Of a DNA stretch of 64,000 bases, positions 43,720 through 54,050 are shown piece after piece (position 1 is the first letter of the stretch; the number at the start of each line of letters is the position of its first letter). The stretch is from positions 103,014 through 167,013 of the forward strand of contig NW_005200081.1 in assembly GCF_000372725.1 (NCBI RefSeq). The letters run 5' to 3'. Both the position numbers and the translations under genes were made by a program. The notes below the pieces were generated by a model. The model did no database searches. It was not told the DNA's origin and saw only the letters and a list, made by a program, of their open reading frames with translations. This DNA is from Emiliania huxleyi CCMP1516. Taxonomy: Eukaryota; Haptophyta; Isochrysidales; Noelaerhabdaceae.

Positions 43720-44211
43720 TCACCGCTCCATCGCTGGCGACATCGCAGGAGGAGCCCCGGCGGCGCCCAGCATTCCCGGCGGGGGCTTAGTGCAGCCCAT
43801 CGGCTTCGGCCACAAACGGTACCCACACAGCGCACACACGTAGTCCGTGACGTACTCATCGACCCATGGCACGGCACCGACGCCCTTGCAGAAAAGGCAG
43901 GCGGTTTTAAATTTGCAGCAAATGACGGGAATCTTGAAGCCGCACGTGCAGCAGTACAGCGCGATCTGGCACATGAGCTCGTTCTCGAGCTTGTCGTCGT
44001 CGATGCCGCTCGTTTTGAAGTGCACTGGGAGAGGATTCTCAATCGACTTGTCGCCCTTCAGAGCGCAGCAATTCTCGCCCGCAAAGCAGCACTTCTCATA
44101 CTCCTGCGTGCAGCAGATGAGCCCAGGAAAGCCACTGTTGATTTCGCAGGTGTGGTAGCAGCACAGGCACCCACTAAACAGAAACTCCTCCTTTGGAATA
44201 CCGCAACCCAT
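43720..44211 (-). CDS. Cysteine-rich protein of unknown function
   Basis: ATG 44211 to a stop at 43720, 163 aa, apparently one exon. There are 22 cysteines, many as CC pairs (GCLCCYHTC, LICC, EKCC, ENCC, YCCTCG, VICC), then CALCGYRLWPKPMGC and a Pro/Ala/Met tail. No signal peptide is evident. The CC pairs could be palmitoylation or metal sites. I do not recognise the family; it is not a standard zinc finger. No repeats suggest a pseudogene. Confidence 0.55.
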   Translation of the reverse strand: MGCGIPKEEFLFSGCLCCYHTCEINSGFPGLICCTQEYEKCCFAGENCCALKGDKSIENPLPVHFKTSGIDDDKLENELMCQIALYCCTCGFKIPVICCKFKTACLFCKGVGAVPWVDEYVTDYVCALCGYRLWPKPMGCTKPPPGMLGAAGAPPAMSPAMER

Positions 44212-44350
44212 GCCGTCAGTCACCCCCTCGACCCCGATCGATCGATGAATCCGCAAACGTCGTCGAAAATGAGCCGGTTTACATGTACCACTGCGTACGT
44301 CCAGAGAGAGAGAGAGACCAGGAGAGAGAGATAGAGAGAGATAAGTACAG

Positions 44351-44796
44351 TACGTCCAGGCAACGACATGACTTGGAGGCAAATGATCGGAGTGCGAGTC
44401 AGAAATGTGGTCCTTGCGCGAGGGGAGCTCGATAAACTCGAGGGGCCAAATTATGCCGCGAGGAGGGCGGAGGTACGCAGAGAGGCGAGAGAAGCAGCGA
44501 GAGCAAGGCAGACGGCAGCGGCGTCTCAGAACGAGGCCGAGGAGAGCGATGAGTCAGAGGATGAAACAGCAGGAGAGAGAACGAGGACGAGAGTGGGAAG
44601 AACGAGAGGTGGCATGAAGGTCGCTGCGAGAATTGGTGAGAAACTGCGAAGAGAGATAGGAAGTGGTAGACGCCCGAGGGTGGGCGACGGCTAGCACCAC
44701 ACTCCTCTCCTTAAAATCCCTGTGTGGTGGCGGCGTGCCGTCCTCCCATCCCTCCCTGGGTTGTCTGTTCTTTCTTCTTTCTTCATACGTCCAGGC
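44351..44796 (+). mobile_element. Non-LTR retroelement fragment, family B copy with intact terminal ORF
   Basis: Element 44362-44785 flanked by the 11-bp target duplication TACGTCCAGGC (44351-44361 and 44786-44796). It encodes MTWRQMIGVRVRNVVLARGE and continues to RRPRVGDG then stop at 44694, followed by the family 3' UTR and a TTTCTTC tail. The protein is Arg/Glu-rich, probably the C-terminal part of a retroelement ORF. Confidence 0.85.
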
Positions 44797-45028
44797 TCGC
44801 AGTACTGCCTGCATGTGTGTACGCGGTGTGAGTTTGAATGTTGTTAGCCGTGTTGGGGAATTGGGCCGTCCAGCAGTCAGTTCCACGACCTTGAGGCCGG
44901 GCCGTTGCAGCGGACTACAACATGGTTACTATCTGATGAGAGGTGAAGAACAGCGTTAGATCTAGTGCAAAAACTACTCACGAGTCGGTACACGAAGCGC
45001 CCGTTTTTTTTTCATTTCCACACTGCCA

Positions 45029-46351
45029 ATGGCCGCGCTTTTGTTGGTACTCCTGCTCTCGGTAGCGGCGCCTGCATCTGGGATTGCCGCGCTCGCCCGC
45101 CCTGCACTCGGTGGGCACAAGGTAGCTGCGAGCAGGCGTCGCCTCGAGCAGCAGCCCGTCTCGCTTGCCGTGGCCTTCGACGGCGGCGTTTTGGCGGCCA
45201 TCACGCCGGCGGCATTGGGCCGGGATGCTGCGAGCGCGTCAGTGTGCGCGGGTGCGGCCTGGATGTGGGTCGCTTTCTGGTCGAAGCTCGCCGCCGACGG
45301 CCGCATCCAGCCCAATCTCTCGCGCAAGATCATCCACACCGGCAGCGCACCGCTATTCATGCTATGTTGGCCTCTCTTCTCGCCAGCGCCGTCAGCGCCC
45401 ATCCTCGCCGGTGCGGTGCCGCTCCTGCAGATCATTCGCCTGTACCGCGCCGGGAGGGCGCAGCCAGCCCAGCCGACGCCCGTCGGCGCCGCCGAGGCCG
45501 ACGACACCGCCGACCTCGTCAAGGCCATCTCTCGGTGTCTGCCTCTGCACATCTTTCACCACGCGCCCCCGCCGCTCTCGCCCGCAGCGACCCAGGACAC
45601 GTTGCCGCAGGAGCGGCTCGCGCTCCGAGGCCCTCGGCGGCCCCTTCCTCTACACGCTCGTCCTGCTCGTCGCCACTGTACTTGGGTGGCGGAGCCCGGC
45701 GGCCGCCGTCGCAATCTGCCAGATGGCCGTTGGCGACGGCGTCGCAGACATTGTCGGGCGGCGGTGCGGCGCCGCGGCCCTCGCCCCGCGGCCGCCGCCC
45801 CTCTCCGCGCCGCTCTCGTGCCCCGCCGCGCACTGGCACCGCCGTGGCAGAGACACTCCTCTCCCGCCTCGGGCGCCTCTGCCGCAGGTATGGCTCTGTC
45901 AAGTGGCCCTTCTCGCCGTCGAAGAGCGTCGCGGGCAGCGCCGCGTTTGTGGCGAGCACAGCCGAGACCGAGATCGAGCCGCCTCCCGCCCGTCGCACAA
46001 AGCCCCGGGCCGTGCCTTCTTCACAGGGCGGCACGCCTGCTCAAAGGAGCGCGTGGCCCGCGTGACCCCAGGCGAGCGCCTTCAGCGCGTCGCTCGGACT
46101 CATCAGCCTCTTCCACGCCTTCGGCTTCACCGCTCTCACCGCGGCCGCGGCCGCGCCCGCCGTCCTCCTGATCTCGCTCCTCTCGGCGGCCGTCGAGCTG
46201 CTGCCGACGAGACCCGTGATCGCCCGAGATGACCCGAGATGACCGAGATTAGGCGGCCGTCGAGCTGCTGCCCGCCGAGCTGGCAGACGACAACGTCTCT
46301 GTCCCCGCGGCGGCGTGGGCCCTCTCCGCGTGGCTCCTGAGCGCAGGGTGA
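45029..46351 (+). CDS. Phytol/farnesol kinase-like (VTE5/FOLK family)
   Basis: Exons 45029-45534, 45611-45763, 45898 to about 45960 (end unresolved), 46086-46185 and 46253-46351. Membrane leader (MAALLLVLLLSVAAPASG), then the kinase landmark NLSRKIIHTGSAPLFMLCWP, the helices PFLYTLVLLVATVLGWR and AVAICQMAVGDGVADIVGRR, and YGSVKWPFSPSKSVAGSAAF. These match the CTP-dependent polyprenol kinase family (dolichol kinase fold) that recycles phytol into tocopherol or chlorophyll precursors in plastids. The last intron (46186-46252, 67 nt, GC-AG) is bounded by a perfect 20-bp repeat. Confidence 0.85.
46186..46272. repeat. 20-bp perfect direct repeat bounding the last phytol kinase intron
   Basis: GCGGCCGTCGAGCTGCTGCC at 46186-46205 (intron start) and 46253-46272 (next exon start). 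The 47-bp core has CCCGAGATGA iterations and ends TTAG. Confidence 0.95.
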
Positions 46352-46767
46352 GGAGCAGGAAGGCCCCTCTAGACCGAGGACCACGTGGTAGACGAGTCCT
46401 TGCTATTGGCGCCTGGCGCTGCACACACGCCGCCACCGGGCTCTATTGCGCTTTTGGGGCGCGTGGCCGCCACAGCCTGCAGCCTCTTTGTCCGCGGATC
46501 AAGGCGCTCCTCCGCGAAAGAGGGAGAAGAGAGCTATAGGAAGGAGAGAGAGCGCGGTTTGCCGGCGTGTGTGTCGCGCCGGTGACGCCGCCGACACGAG
46601 ACACGTGCCGAATTTTCTCATGCGCTAATATTACATGTAGTGCATTGGCTAATATCATGAGTAAGCCGGAGACGAGCCGATTTCTCGATACTCGAAGTTA
46701 CTCGAAAACCTGCTGCGAGTGCGACCTGCGCTCGTGCGGGCAGCACGCTGGCGGGTCACGATACTAG

Positions 46768-47526
46768 TCACGATGTCTTCTTCTTGGCGCTGCTAGCTGG
46801 CGTTCCGTGTGTCTCTCTTGTGCCGTTCAGCTTGACGACAACCTTGTGACTCGAAATGACGCCGGAGGCGAGCCCGGCAAAGAGGGCGAGAGGTAGCGGC
46901 ACTCCGCCTCCGCGCAGGCCTCTCAGCCCGGCGGCGTGGCTCGCCTTGAGCAGGTCGCACGCATATTTGACGATAGCGAGACGCGCGAGCTGCAGCTTCT
47001 CCCGCAGCTTCGCGTCTGTGCTGCCCACCTTCGGGTCTGCGCCGGCCTTCGCGCCCGCGCCCGCTGTTTGCGGCGCCGCCGCCTGCAGGCGCTCGATGCG
47101 GCTCGCCCGCACCGCGCCCGCACCCAGGGCGACGAGCGCATGCACCGCATCGACGGCGGCGGCGCACCATTCGAGGCGCTCGGCGAGGCGCGGGGAGAGC
47201 GGGAGGAGGCGGAGGCTCACGAGCGTTGAGGCGTCGCCGAGCAGGTCGACCACTAGCGCCGCCGCCAGCTCGAGGAGGGCGAGGGCCCGCAACGAGCCGC
47301 TCTCGCCAAGTGCATCGGAGGCGTCGTCCACGTGCCTGACCCAGTGCAGCAGCGAAAAGACCTTTCGTGCGGCACTGAGCTGCTTGGAGGCCGCGGCGAG
47401 TCTGCTCGAGCCGTGGAGGTGAGCGGCGAGCTTAGTGGAGTACGCAAGAACCTTGACGATCTTCTCCCTCAGCTCTAGGCTCCGCGAGAGGTGCGTCGCG
47501 TGGGAGAAGGAGGCTGCAGATAGCAT
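46768..47526 (-). CDS. PEX11: Peroxisomal membrane protein PEX11 family
   Basis: Single exon, 252 aa, ATG 47526 (MLSAASFSHATHLSRSLELR). Landmarks: REKIVKVLAYSTKLAAHLHG, KQLSAARKVFSLLHWVRHVD, a mid helix ALALLELAAALVVDLLG, and the C-terminal LREKLQLARLAIVKYACDLL with a final hydrophobic segment and a Lys-rich tail. PEX11 proteins elongate and divide peroxisomes. The frame extends upstream to 47937, but that part is low-complexity and lacks conservation, so the later ATG is preferred. Confidence 0.8.
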   Translation of the reverse strand: MLSAASFSHATHLSRSLELREKIVKVLAYSTKLAAHLHGSSRLAAASKQLSAARKVFSLLHWVRHVDDASDALGESGSLRALALLELAAALVVDLLGDASTLVSLRLLPLSPRLAERLEWCAAAVDAVHALVALGAGAVRASRIERLQAAAPQTAGAGAKAGADPKVGSTDAKLREKLQLARLAIVKYACDLLKASHAAGLRGLRGGGVPLPLALFAGLASGVISSHKVVVKLNGTRETHGTPASSAKKKTS

Positions 47527-48108
47527 TGACACTTCTTGCGTCGGGTTCACCCGAGCGAGCGGCAAGACCAGGCAGAGCGGGCGCGGGTAGTGAAGGCAGG
47601 TCCAGCCAAGACAATCGCCCTGGGTTCCAACTTTTTCCGCGGGTGCGGGTACTGCGTGCATGAATGGTTGCCCAGGTGTGAACAACACCTCGTGACCACG
47701 GCGCCGCAGGCGCCTGTTGATGGGTCCAGGTGATAGCCCTGGGTGGGCATTGCATACGCCTAGTTGGGCCTCAGATCGCCCGACCGCGTCCCGGTGCTCT
47801 GCCGTCGGATTTGTGACGCCGCCGCACCGCGCCGCGGCCGGGGGCCCTTCGGAGGCCGAGGATGGCCGTGGCGGACCGGGACGAGCTCCGGGAGGTAAAG
47901 TGTCAGTGTATATATTGTGGAGACTAACCATGCCCACAATATCTCTCAGTCTAGCTAAGCCAGGGTGGGAGGCGATGCCGGGGCCGTACAGCAGCTTGAT
48001 GGTGCTGCGCCGGCGTGCGTCCCGGAGCGGTCCCGGACGGGCGGTCCGTGGGAGGTAATCGGGATCAACGCCGACGGCGCTCTGATTCGACTTTTAACTT
48101 CAAACAAA

Positions 48109-48147
48109 GACAGTCGCACGCGCCACAGCGCGGCGCGTGCGACTGTC
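48109..48147. repeat. Inverted repeat, 16-nt perfect arms
   Basis: Arms GACAGTCGCACGCGCC (48109-48124) and its complement (48132-48147), 7-nt loop. Related to 2693-2735, with a paired G/C swap at the seventh arm position. Confidence 0.85.
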
Positions 48148-48466
48148 AGGAGCGGATCCGTCAGTTAGTCGTGTTCACGCCGGGATCGTGATCCCGACAA
48201 CCTGGGCAACCATTCCTCCAGCAGAGTATTGGCTGGTAGTCTCGGCGGCCCAAGGGGGGGGGGGGTCTAGTCCTGACCGCCCATGGCTAGCCCTACCCGG
48301 TCTTCCAAGAGGCGGGGTAGGGTCTCGAGGTGGGTTGGCCGAGCCTACCACACCATACCCCGGAAAAAGTTGGAAGCCTGTGCCATGTCGGGAAAGAATT
48401 CTCTCCCGCCTTTTTACAAAAAAGAGGAGGGAAGTAAAAAGGAAGTAAATGTAAACCAAACTCCCT

Positions 48467-48560
48467 CTCACGACACTCCTCTCATTAAAATCCCTGTGTG
48501 GTGCGGCCTTCCGTCCTCCCATCCCTCCTTGGCTTGTCTGTTTTCTTTTCTCACGACACT
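48467..48560 (+). mobile_element. Family B retroelement tail, strongly 5'-truncated
   Basis: 72 bp (48478-48549) of 3' UTR and TTTTCTTTT tail between two copies of CTCACGACACT (48467-48477 and 48550-48560). Confidence 0.85.
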
Positions 48561-48737
48561 GCGCACGGGAAGTCGCGGAGAGGCACATTACTCTCGAGGT
48601 TCTCGAGGTGGATATCCTTTTGCCTCGTTGTGAAGGCACATTACAAACGAAAAAGAAAATCTCAGCATCGGACGGACGAGTCCATCGGGCAAAACCCCCG
48701 GCCGCACGTCGGGCTGCTCCGCCCCCGCAAGAGCGTG

Positions 48738-49993
48738 ATGTCCAGCAAGGACAAGAGCAAGGAGAGCAAAGAGAGGGACACTGTGACCAACCGACGCGAG
48801 TCCGTTGGCTGGTCCAAGGGCCCCTCGCTAGAAGTGATCCCGGCCGCTGCAAAGCACGCTCCAGCGTGGGGCGCAGGCCACGTGTTTGAGCGCGTTGCCG
48901 TCGACGGCCGCACGGAGCTGGCGGCCGCGTCGGGGGAGGAGCTGCGCGGGGGTGGGGTGTCCACAGGATGGGCGGACCCTCAGACCAATAATGTGACAGG
49001 TGACTCGCGGCACTGTTCTACCCTTGCCCGCTCCAAATCCCGGTTCTTACGCCGGGTCCCCTCCCCAGGCTACGCCATCAACCCCGAGCTCCAGCTTGAC
49101 CCGAACCTCCGCGCACACGGCGGATGGCGCGGCCACCTGGCCTGCCAGCGAGACACGCCCGAGTACGAGATAGCGACAAGGATCATCTCAAACGCGGCGC
49201 AGATTACGGCTGAGATCCGGCACGAGCCCGACTGCCTCGACTGCAACTGGCGGTGGCGCGACCGCAACTCGCTGCTCAAGCTCCTGCTCACCGGCGCGGA
49301 GGGGATCCTGTCGGAGGAGGACGCTGACAACCTGTGCACCCTCGCCACGGCATGCGGCCAGGTACTGAGGGACCAGGAGACGGTGGTGGACGTGCCCGCG
49401 CCGTGCAAGGTCTTTGGCGACACGCATGGGCAGCTCCGCTCGCTGTTGCTGCTGTTTGGCGCCTTTGGCTTCCCGCACCACGGCGCCGGAGACGTGCAGG
49501 CTGCAAGGTGCATCAACACAACGGCGGGCTCTGAATAGACATCATACTGTCAAGCTGTGAGCAGGCCACGAGCTACATCTTCAACGGCGACTTTGTCGAC
49601 CGAGGCTTGCATCAGCTCGAGGTGGTCGCGATCTTGTTTGCGCTGAAGCTCATGTACCCGGAGCGCGTCTACTTGCTCCGCGGAAACCATGAGTTTCGTG
49701 ACATGAACGAGAAGATGGGCGAGGACGGCTTCCTCTCCCACTGCGAGAGCAGGCTGGGTGCCGTCACGCCCGGCCGGTGGGGTAGGATTTACGACGCGAT
49801 CCATGCGTCCTTTGACTTGCTACCCTTGGCGGCCAGAATCGGGGGCGCCGTCCTCGTCCTGCACGGCGGCGTCGGGGACGGCAGCTGGGACCTCGACACG
49901 CTCCAGTCCATCAAGCGGCCTTTGCAGGCAGCTCAAGTGTAGTAGCTCAAGTGCAGCAAGTGGACCCAGAAGACCGAGATGGGTTGACACACA

Positions 49994-50027
<34 letters not shown>

Positions 50028-50113
50028 CATGCATGCATGCATGCATGCATGCACGCATGCATGCACGCACGCACGCACGCACGCACGCACACGCACGCAC
50101 ACGCACACACTCA

Positions 50114-50169
<56 letters not shown>

Positions 50170-50852
50170 CGACCCGCGGCAGGAGCTGGAGTGGGACGAG
50201 GAGGCGTCCAAGAAGATTGAGGCGAGGGCGGTGCTGCACGCCATGTGGAGCGACCCGAGCGACTCGGACGCGGGCATGCGCGCCGGCGTCCACCTTGGCC
50301 AACGTGGCGGCTCCATCCCAGAGTTTGGTCCCGACATCACGAAGCGCTTCTGCGAGCGCAACGGAGTGGAGGTTGTGATCCGCTCGCACCAGTTTGTCAA
50401 GGAGGGCTTCAAGCTGATGCACTCAGGTCACTTGCTCACCGTCTTTTCGGCGCGAGACTACTTCGTCGACACGGGTGACTGCCGAGAAATTCTACCATGC
50501 CTTTCCCCCTTTCTCTCCCCCACGATGGTGGTAGAGTCTCGTTAGGCACATACCAGCCGCTCTCTCAATGCCTCTGCTGGCATCAACTTATCCTGCCGGC
50601 CCAACACTGCCCTCCCACCCCTCGCTATCAGACCTGTTCGACCGGGATGTGGGCAACGACGCCGCACTGCTGCTGCTCGCGCCAGACCGCAACGGCGACC
50701 TGCGCATACATCCCAAGCGCATCTCATCGTGCGTCTCGGGTATCGAGGCCGCCGTCCGCAAATACCGGCGGAACTCCGGCGGATCGGCGTGGACGCGGGC
50801 ATTTGCGTGGCTCGTGACGTGTGGAGCGTCAAGTCGGTCCACCATGAGGTGA
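48738..50852 (+). CDS. PPP-family serine/threonine protein phosphatase
   Basis: Five exons, 48738-48999, 49069-49499, 49565-49927, 50183-50474 and 50632-50852, give 522 aa. Catalytic signatures are complete: [11 protein letters not shown] (GDxHG), [11 protein letters not shown] (GDxVDRG), [12 protein letters not shown] (GNHE), VLVLHGGVG (metal His), [13 protein letters not shown] (metal His) and [11 protein letters not shown]. The N-terminal 150 residues, which include [19 protein letters not shown], are not a known domain to me. It could be of the PPEF or a protist-specific PPP subgroup. Introns 2 and 3 are GC-AG; intron 3 (49928-50182) is filled by CA/TGCA/CGCA microsatellites. The C-terminal extension after residue 440 is short and lacks EF-hands. 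Confidence 0.88.
49988..50171. repeat. CA, TGCA and CGCA microsatellites in phosphatase intron 3
   Basis: Contiguous (AC)n, (ATGC)n and (ACGC)n tracts fill most of the 255-nt GC-AG intron. Confidence 0.95.
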
Positions 50853-51164
50853 ATTGTAGAGGTGAATATGTGTCCATGCACTTTTTAGCTTAATGGGAGA
50901 GGGGAGAGGGAGGTGGCTCTCTCCATGTACCGAGAGAGGACATTGGTTGGCGATGGGCCCTTTAGATTAGTACCACAGAGTGCGTACACTTGTCAATCCG
51001 ATGCTGTGGGGTCTTAAAAGCGCCGGCTTTCGAAAGCGCCGGGTTTCGCCTCCCGCGGCGTCCGCCCTCTTTCTGGCCGCGCGTCCCCCCCCCGTCCCCT
51101 CGACTGCACTGACTCTTTACATACATAGTCACTGAGCACTGGGGCACGCCTGCTGTTTTACATT

Positions 51165-52763
51165 TTAAGAGCAAAAATCCGTTCGGTTGACCGTTCCCAA
51201 GCGCGGCAAATAGCCTGCGTCCCGCTCCCTGACGTGTCTCGGGCGCTTGGGGGCAGCGCCGCTGGTCGTGTTGATAGCCTCTCTTAGGAGGTAGCCGGTG
51301 AGGGCGCTCGGCTCGGTGCGGTCCCACCCGCTGTGCAGGACGTCTGCCGAGGCGTTGTACGATCTTGGCAGCCAAGAGTAGACCAACGCCTCGCGCGCGC
51401 GCTGCAACGCGGCGCGCAACTCTCGCATTCGCGTTGGGTTGGCCTCGAGTTTGCGCAGACACCCCACAAAGGCTTCGAGGTCCGACATCATGCGGGCAAA
51501 CGGATAGAAGAGCATGAAGCGGCCATAATCGAGCTGCGACTCAAAGGGCAGCGCTTGCTGCTCGCAGTCGATGACCAGAGGCACGCAGCCCGCCGCGATA
51601 GCATCGAAGAAGCGACGAGTTGTGCAGGTGTGACCAGAAGGCGCCAGGCAGAAGGTTGATGACTGCATCGCCTCGGCGTAGGATACCTCGCTGGCGGAGC
51701 AGCGAGGGCAGTAGTCCTCCCCGAGGGAGATGTGCACGCGCTCGAAGCGGCTCAGCGCAGTCAGGTTACGGCGCAGCACGCCGAAGCCACCAGACCCGCG
51801 AAAGTAGAGGAGCTGCGGCTTGGCTGGATGCAGTAGCGATGAGCGCACCAGCGACAGCTCGGCGACGGTGGCGTAGGGAATAGCCATCCGGTGCGGTGCG
51901 ATGCTTGGCCAGTGGGACGCAGAGGCGAGGACCAGCCAGTCGCTCAGGGCAGTGAAGGGCGACTCGTGCGCCTTGTACGCCTACAGACGGGTTGAGTCCG
52001 AACGTACCACCAACTCGCGAGCACACTCGACGGTAAGCCTTCATGGCACCGTGGTGGTGTACTCAGTCGCGCCAAACATTACATGGGGAACGCCGCTCGT
52101 GCGGAGGGTCTGCTTTGCCGCCGAGATGACTGGCCGTGCGCGGCTCAGAGCTGTAGAGTTGGCGCAGTCCCCCACGAGCGAGTTGAGCCACAGATGCAGA
52201 CACAGGACGATCACCTCCGCGGCGGCCACATCATCCGTCCTGGCAGGATGGCTCCGCGCACTATGGCAAAACTGCAGCTCCGCGCTTACCCCGCCGCGAG
52301 GGTCGTTGGAGAGCGGGTTCTGCAGCTCGGCTTGCATCCAAGGCGCCTCCGCGCCGGCCGACCCGTCGACGGCGCACCTGAGGAGCTGCGACTCGTATGC
52401 AGAGTCTGCATGCAGGAAGAAGCGAGGCGAGGCGGTCCGAGGGTTTACACTTTTTAGAGATGCTGCCTCACCGCCTCCGGCCAAGGGCATTGCCGGTGCA
52501 GTATGCAGCTGGCTTCTGCAGCTGCGGCCAGCACACACGGCGGCCACACTGGAGCGGCCGTACCAGTCACCTCTCGAAGGGCCTGCGCAGCGGTGATCTC
52601 CTATCCAGCAGCCCGCCTGGCCTGACCACACCCAGCCAACGCAACTGGGCGTGTCGCAGCATCGGACCTGGCACGCGAGGGCAGAATGCGTCGCGTTCTG
52701 TCGGCGGAAGCCTCGACACTCGATTCCCTGTATCGGATGCGCCAAGACGCACCGCGCGTCCAT
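51165..52763 (-). CDS. Exostosin-type glycosyltransferase (GT47-like) with N-terminal PAN/Apple-like Cys domain
   Basis: Exons 52763-52050 and 51980-51165 (69-nt GT-AG intron) encode about 509 aa. The N-terminus carries a PAN/Apple-like pattern: GIECRGF, LACQVRCCDTPSCVGWVW and GCWIGDHRC. The C-terminal half matches exostosins: KPQLLYFRGSGGFGVLRRNL, the YAEAMQSSTFCLAPSGHTCT stretch, then RRFFDAIAAGCVPLVIDCEQ and the FESQLDYGRFMLFYP segment. It would transfer a sugar in the Golgi lumen, with the PAN module binding carbohydrate or protein. No signal peptide is visible at ATG 52763, so a further 5' exon is likely. Confidence 0.78.
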
Positions 52764-53169
52764 CCACAACTCAGTGAGTCCTTCGTTAAACGCGCGTCGA
52801 GATTAGTGCGATTTTTGGCGATTTTTGGTGGCCTATTTTTCGCTTGGCATTGGTGGGAAATCGCACTATTTAAGGTCCCTCGGGCCAGTTGGGGGGGGCA
52901 AACCCAGCCCGCCCCCTAGGACCCCGGGTAAGACCCAGGTGTGGCCTAGGGCATCAGAAGGGACCAAGAGGAGTCCAGTCTGAGCCATAGAGCCCATGTC
53001 TTTGCCCCCGAAGGTCGCGTTCAAATGCCCGGAACAGCCGTCTGAGTGGTGTCCGGCCGGCGCGATCACCGAGCTGTGACGCTCAGGGAAGCCTGATGAG
53101 GTGCTGGTTTCTTTGCCCAGGGCTGGCCTTCCCCCCAGGCTGGATCAGCTGAGCAAGGTTTGGGGAGAA

Positions 53170-53245
53170 TCCCCCGGTCAGATCTTCAGATATTTTAACG
53201 GATGACCGAAATCACCCCGTTTTTGCCCATTTTCGGTCATCAAGT
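53170..53245. repeat. Inverted repeat upstream of the left-handed-helix protein
   Basis: GATGACCGAAA (53201-53211) and TTTCGGTCATC (53231-53241) form an 11-nt perfect stem. A second, weaker pair, TAGTGCGATTT and AAATCGCACTA, lies at 52806-52870. Confidence 0.75.
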
Positions 53246-53247
53246 GG

Positions 53248-53721
53248 ATGGGCATGATCCTGCTCGAAGGCTCCATGGAGCACATGTCGCTCCTCCTCGG
53301 CGGCTCCGTCTTCAACAACATCTTTTACCGCCTGATGGGCGCGAGCGTCGGCAAGAATGCGTACATCGAGGGCCGTGCGCTCGAGTATGACCTCTTATCT
53401 GTCGGCGAGGGCGCGACCGTTGGACGAGAAACATACCCCCAGTGCCACACCGTCGAGCGGCTTGTGATACGCAACGCGCCGGTCACGCTCGAGAGCAGTG
53501 CGACGATGCGCTCTCGGTCCGTCATCATGCCAGGCGCCACACTCAGCAAGGGCTCGTGCCTGCAAGAGTTCTCCCTCCTACTCAAGGGGGAGGTGACGGG
53601 TACAAACGAGGTCTGGTGGGGCAACCCGGCGAGCCGCCGCCCGCCAGGCGTCTATTCTTCGTTTGATCTCAACTTGAAGGACGAGCAGTGCGTCAGCTTC
53701 TCCAGTCTCGAACTCATCTGA
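53248..53721 (+). CDS. Left-handed beta-helix (hexapeptide) protein, probably 5'-truncated
   Basis: Frame of 157 aa from ATG 53248, reading MILLEGSMEHMSLLLGGSVF, then IFYRLMGASVGKNAYIEGRA, VGEGATVGRETYPQCHTV and ATMRSRSVIMPGATLSKGSC. The irregular hexapeptide ladder with A-S-V-G-x-N/G-A is typical of LbH acyltransferases and the terminal LbH domain of NRPS-like or carrier-protein proteins common in algae. A membrane helix and much longer N-terminal part would be expected. Here the sequence upstream is intergenic with hairpins, so this may be a pseudogene or a fragment left after rearrangement. Confidence 0.55.
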   Translation: MGMILLEGSMEHMSLLLGGSVFNNIFYRLMGASVGKNAYIEGRALEYDLLSVGEGATVGRETYPQCHTVERLVIRNAPVTLESSATMRSRSVIMPGATLSKGSCLQEFSLLLKGEVTGTNEVWWGNPASRRPPGVYSSFDLNLKDEQCVSFSSLELI

Positions 53722-54050
53722 TCTCGTGAGACTCTGTCTCGGATGAGAACATAGTTCTCGCGGCGCAGCGACTCCCGTCTCCACTCCCGAACCCAATGCC
53801 GGCTGGCGGAGGCGCCGGGCCTCACCGCCTTGCTTGCCATGCCTCGGCGCAATTTGTTTGCGTGCCGTCTCCTCCCTCCCTGCCTCCTCTCGGGGAACGC
53901 GGCAGCGCAGCGCGGCCGCGTCTGCTCGCACTCAGGCCACCCTAGAGGGATGCGCGTACTTGGAGAAGGGAAGGCTACGAAATTCTTACGGATGCGCGTA
54001 CTTGGAGAAGGGACGGCTATGTAAAGAATTTGCAAGTGTGAAGAAATCGG

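Larger units (their letters stand above)
47960..48735. other. Intergenic region with hairpin and retroelement piece
   Basis: Contains the inverted repeat 48109-48147, a GCGGGGTAGGG-rich patch near 48310, the family B tail 48467-48560 and the shared 29-mer 48592-48620. No gene recognised. Confidence 0.5.

Noticed and set aside
45650..46034. Alternative Arg/Ala-rich frames overlapping the phytol kinase
   Set aside because: High-GC shadows; the kinase frame shows conserved family segments on both sides of each intron.
49933..50412. CVCVCV-type Cys/Val frames near 50 kb
   Set aside because: Produced by the CA/CGCA microsatellite in a phosphatase intron.
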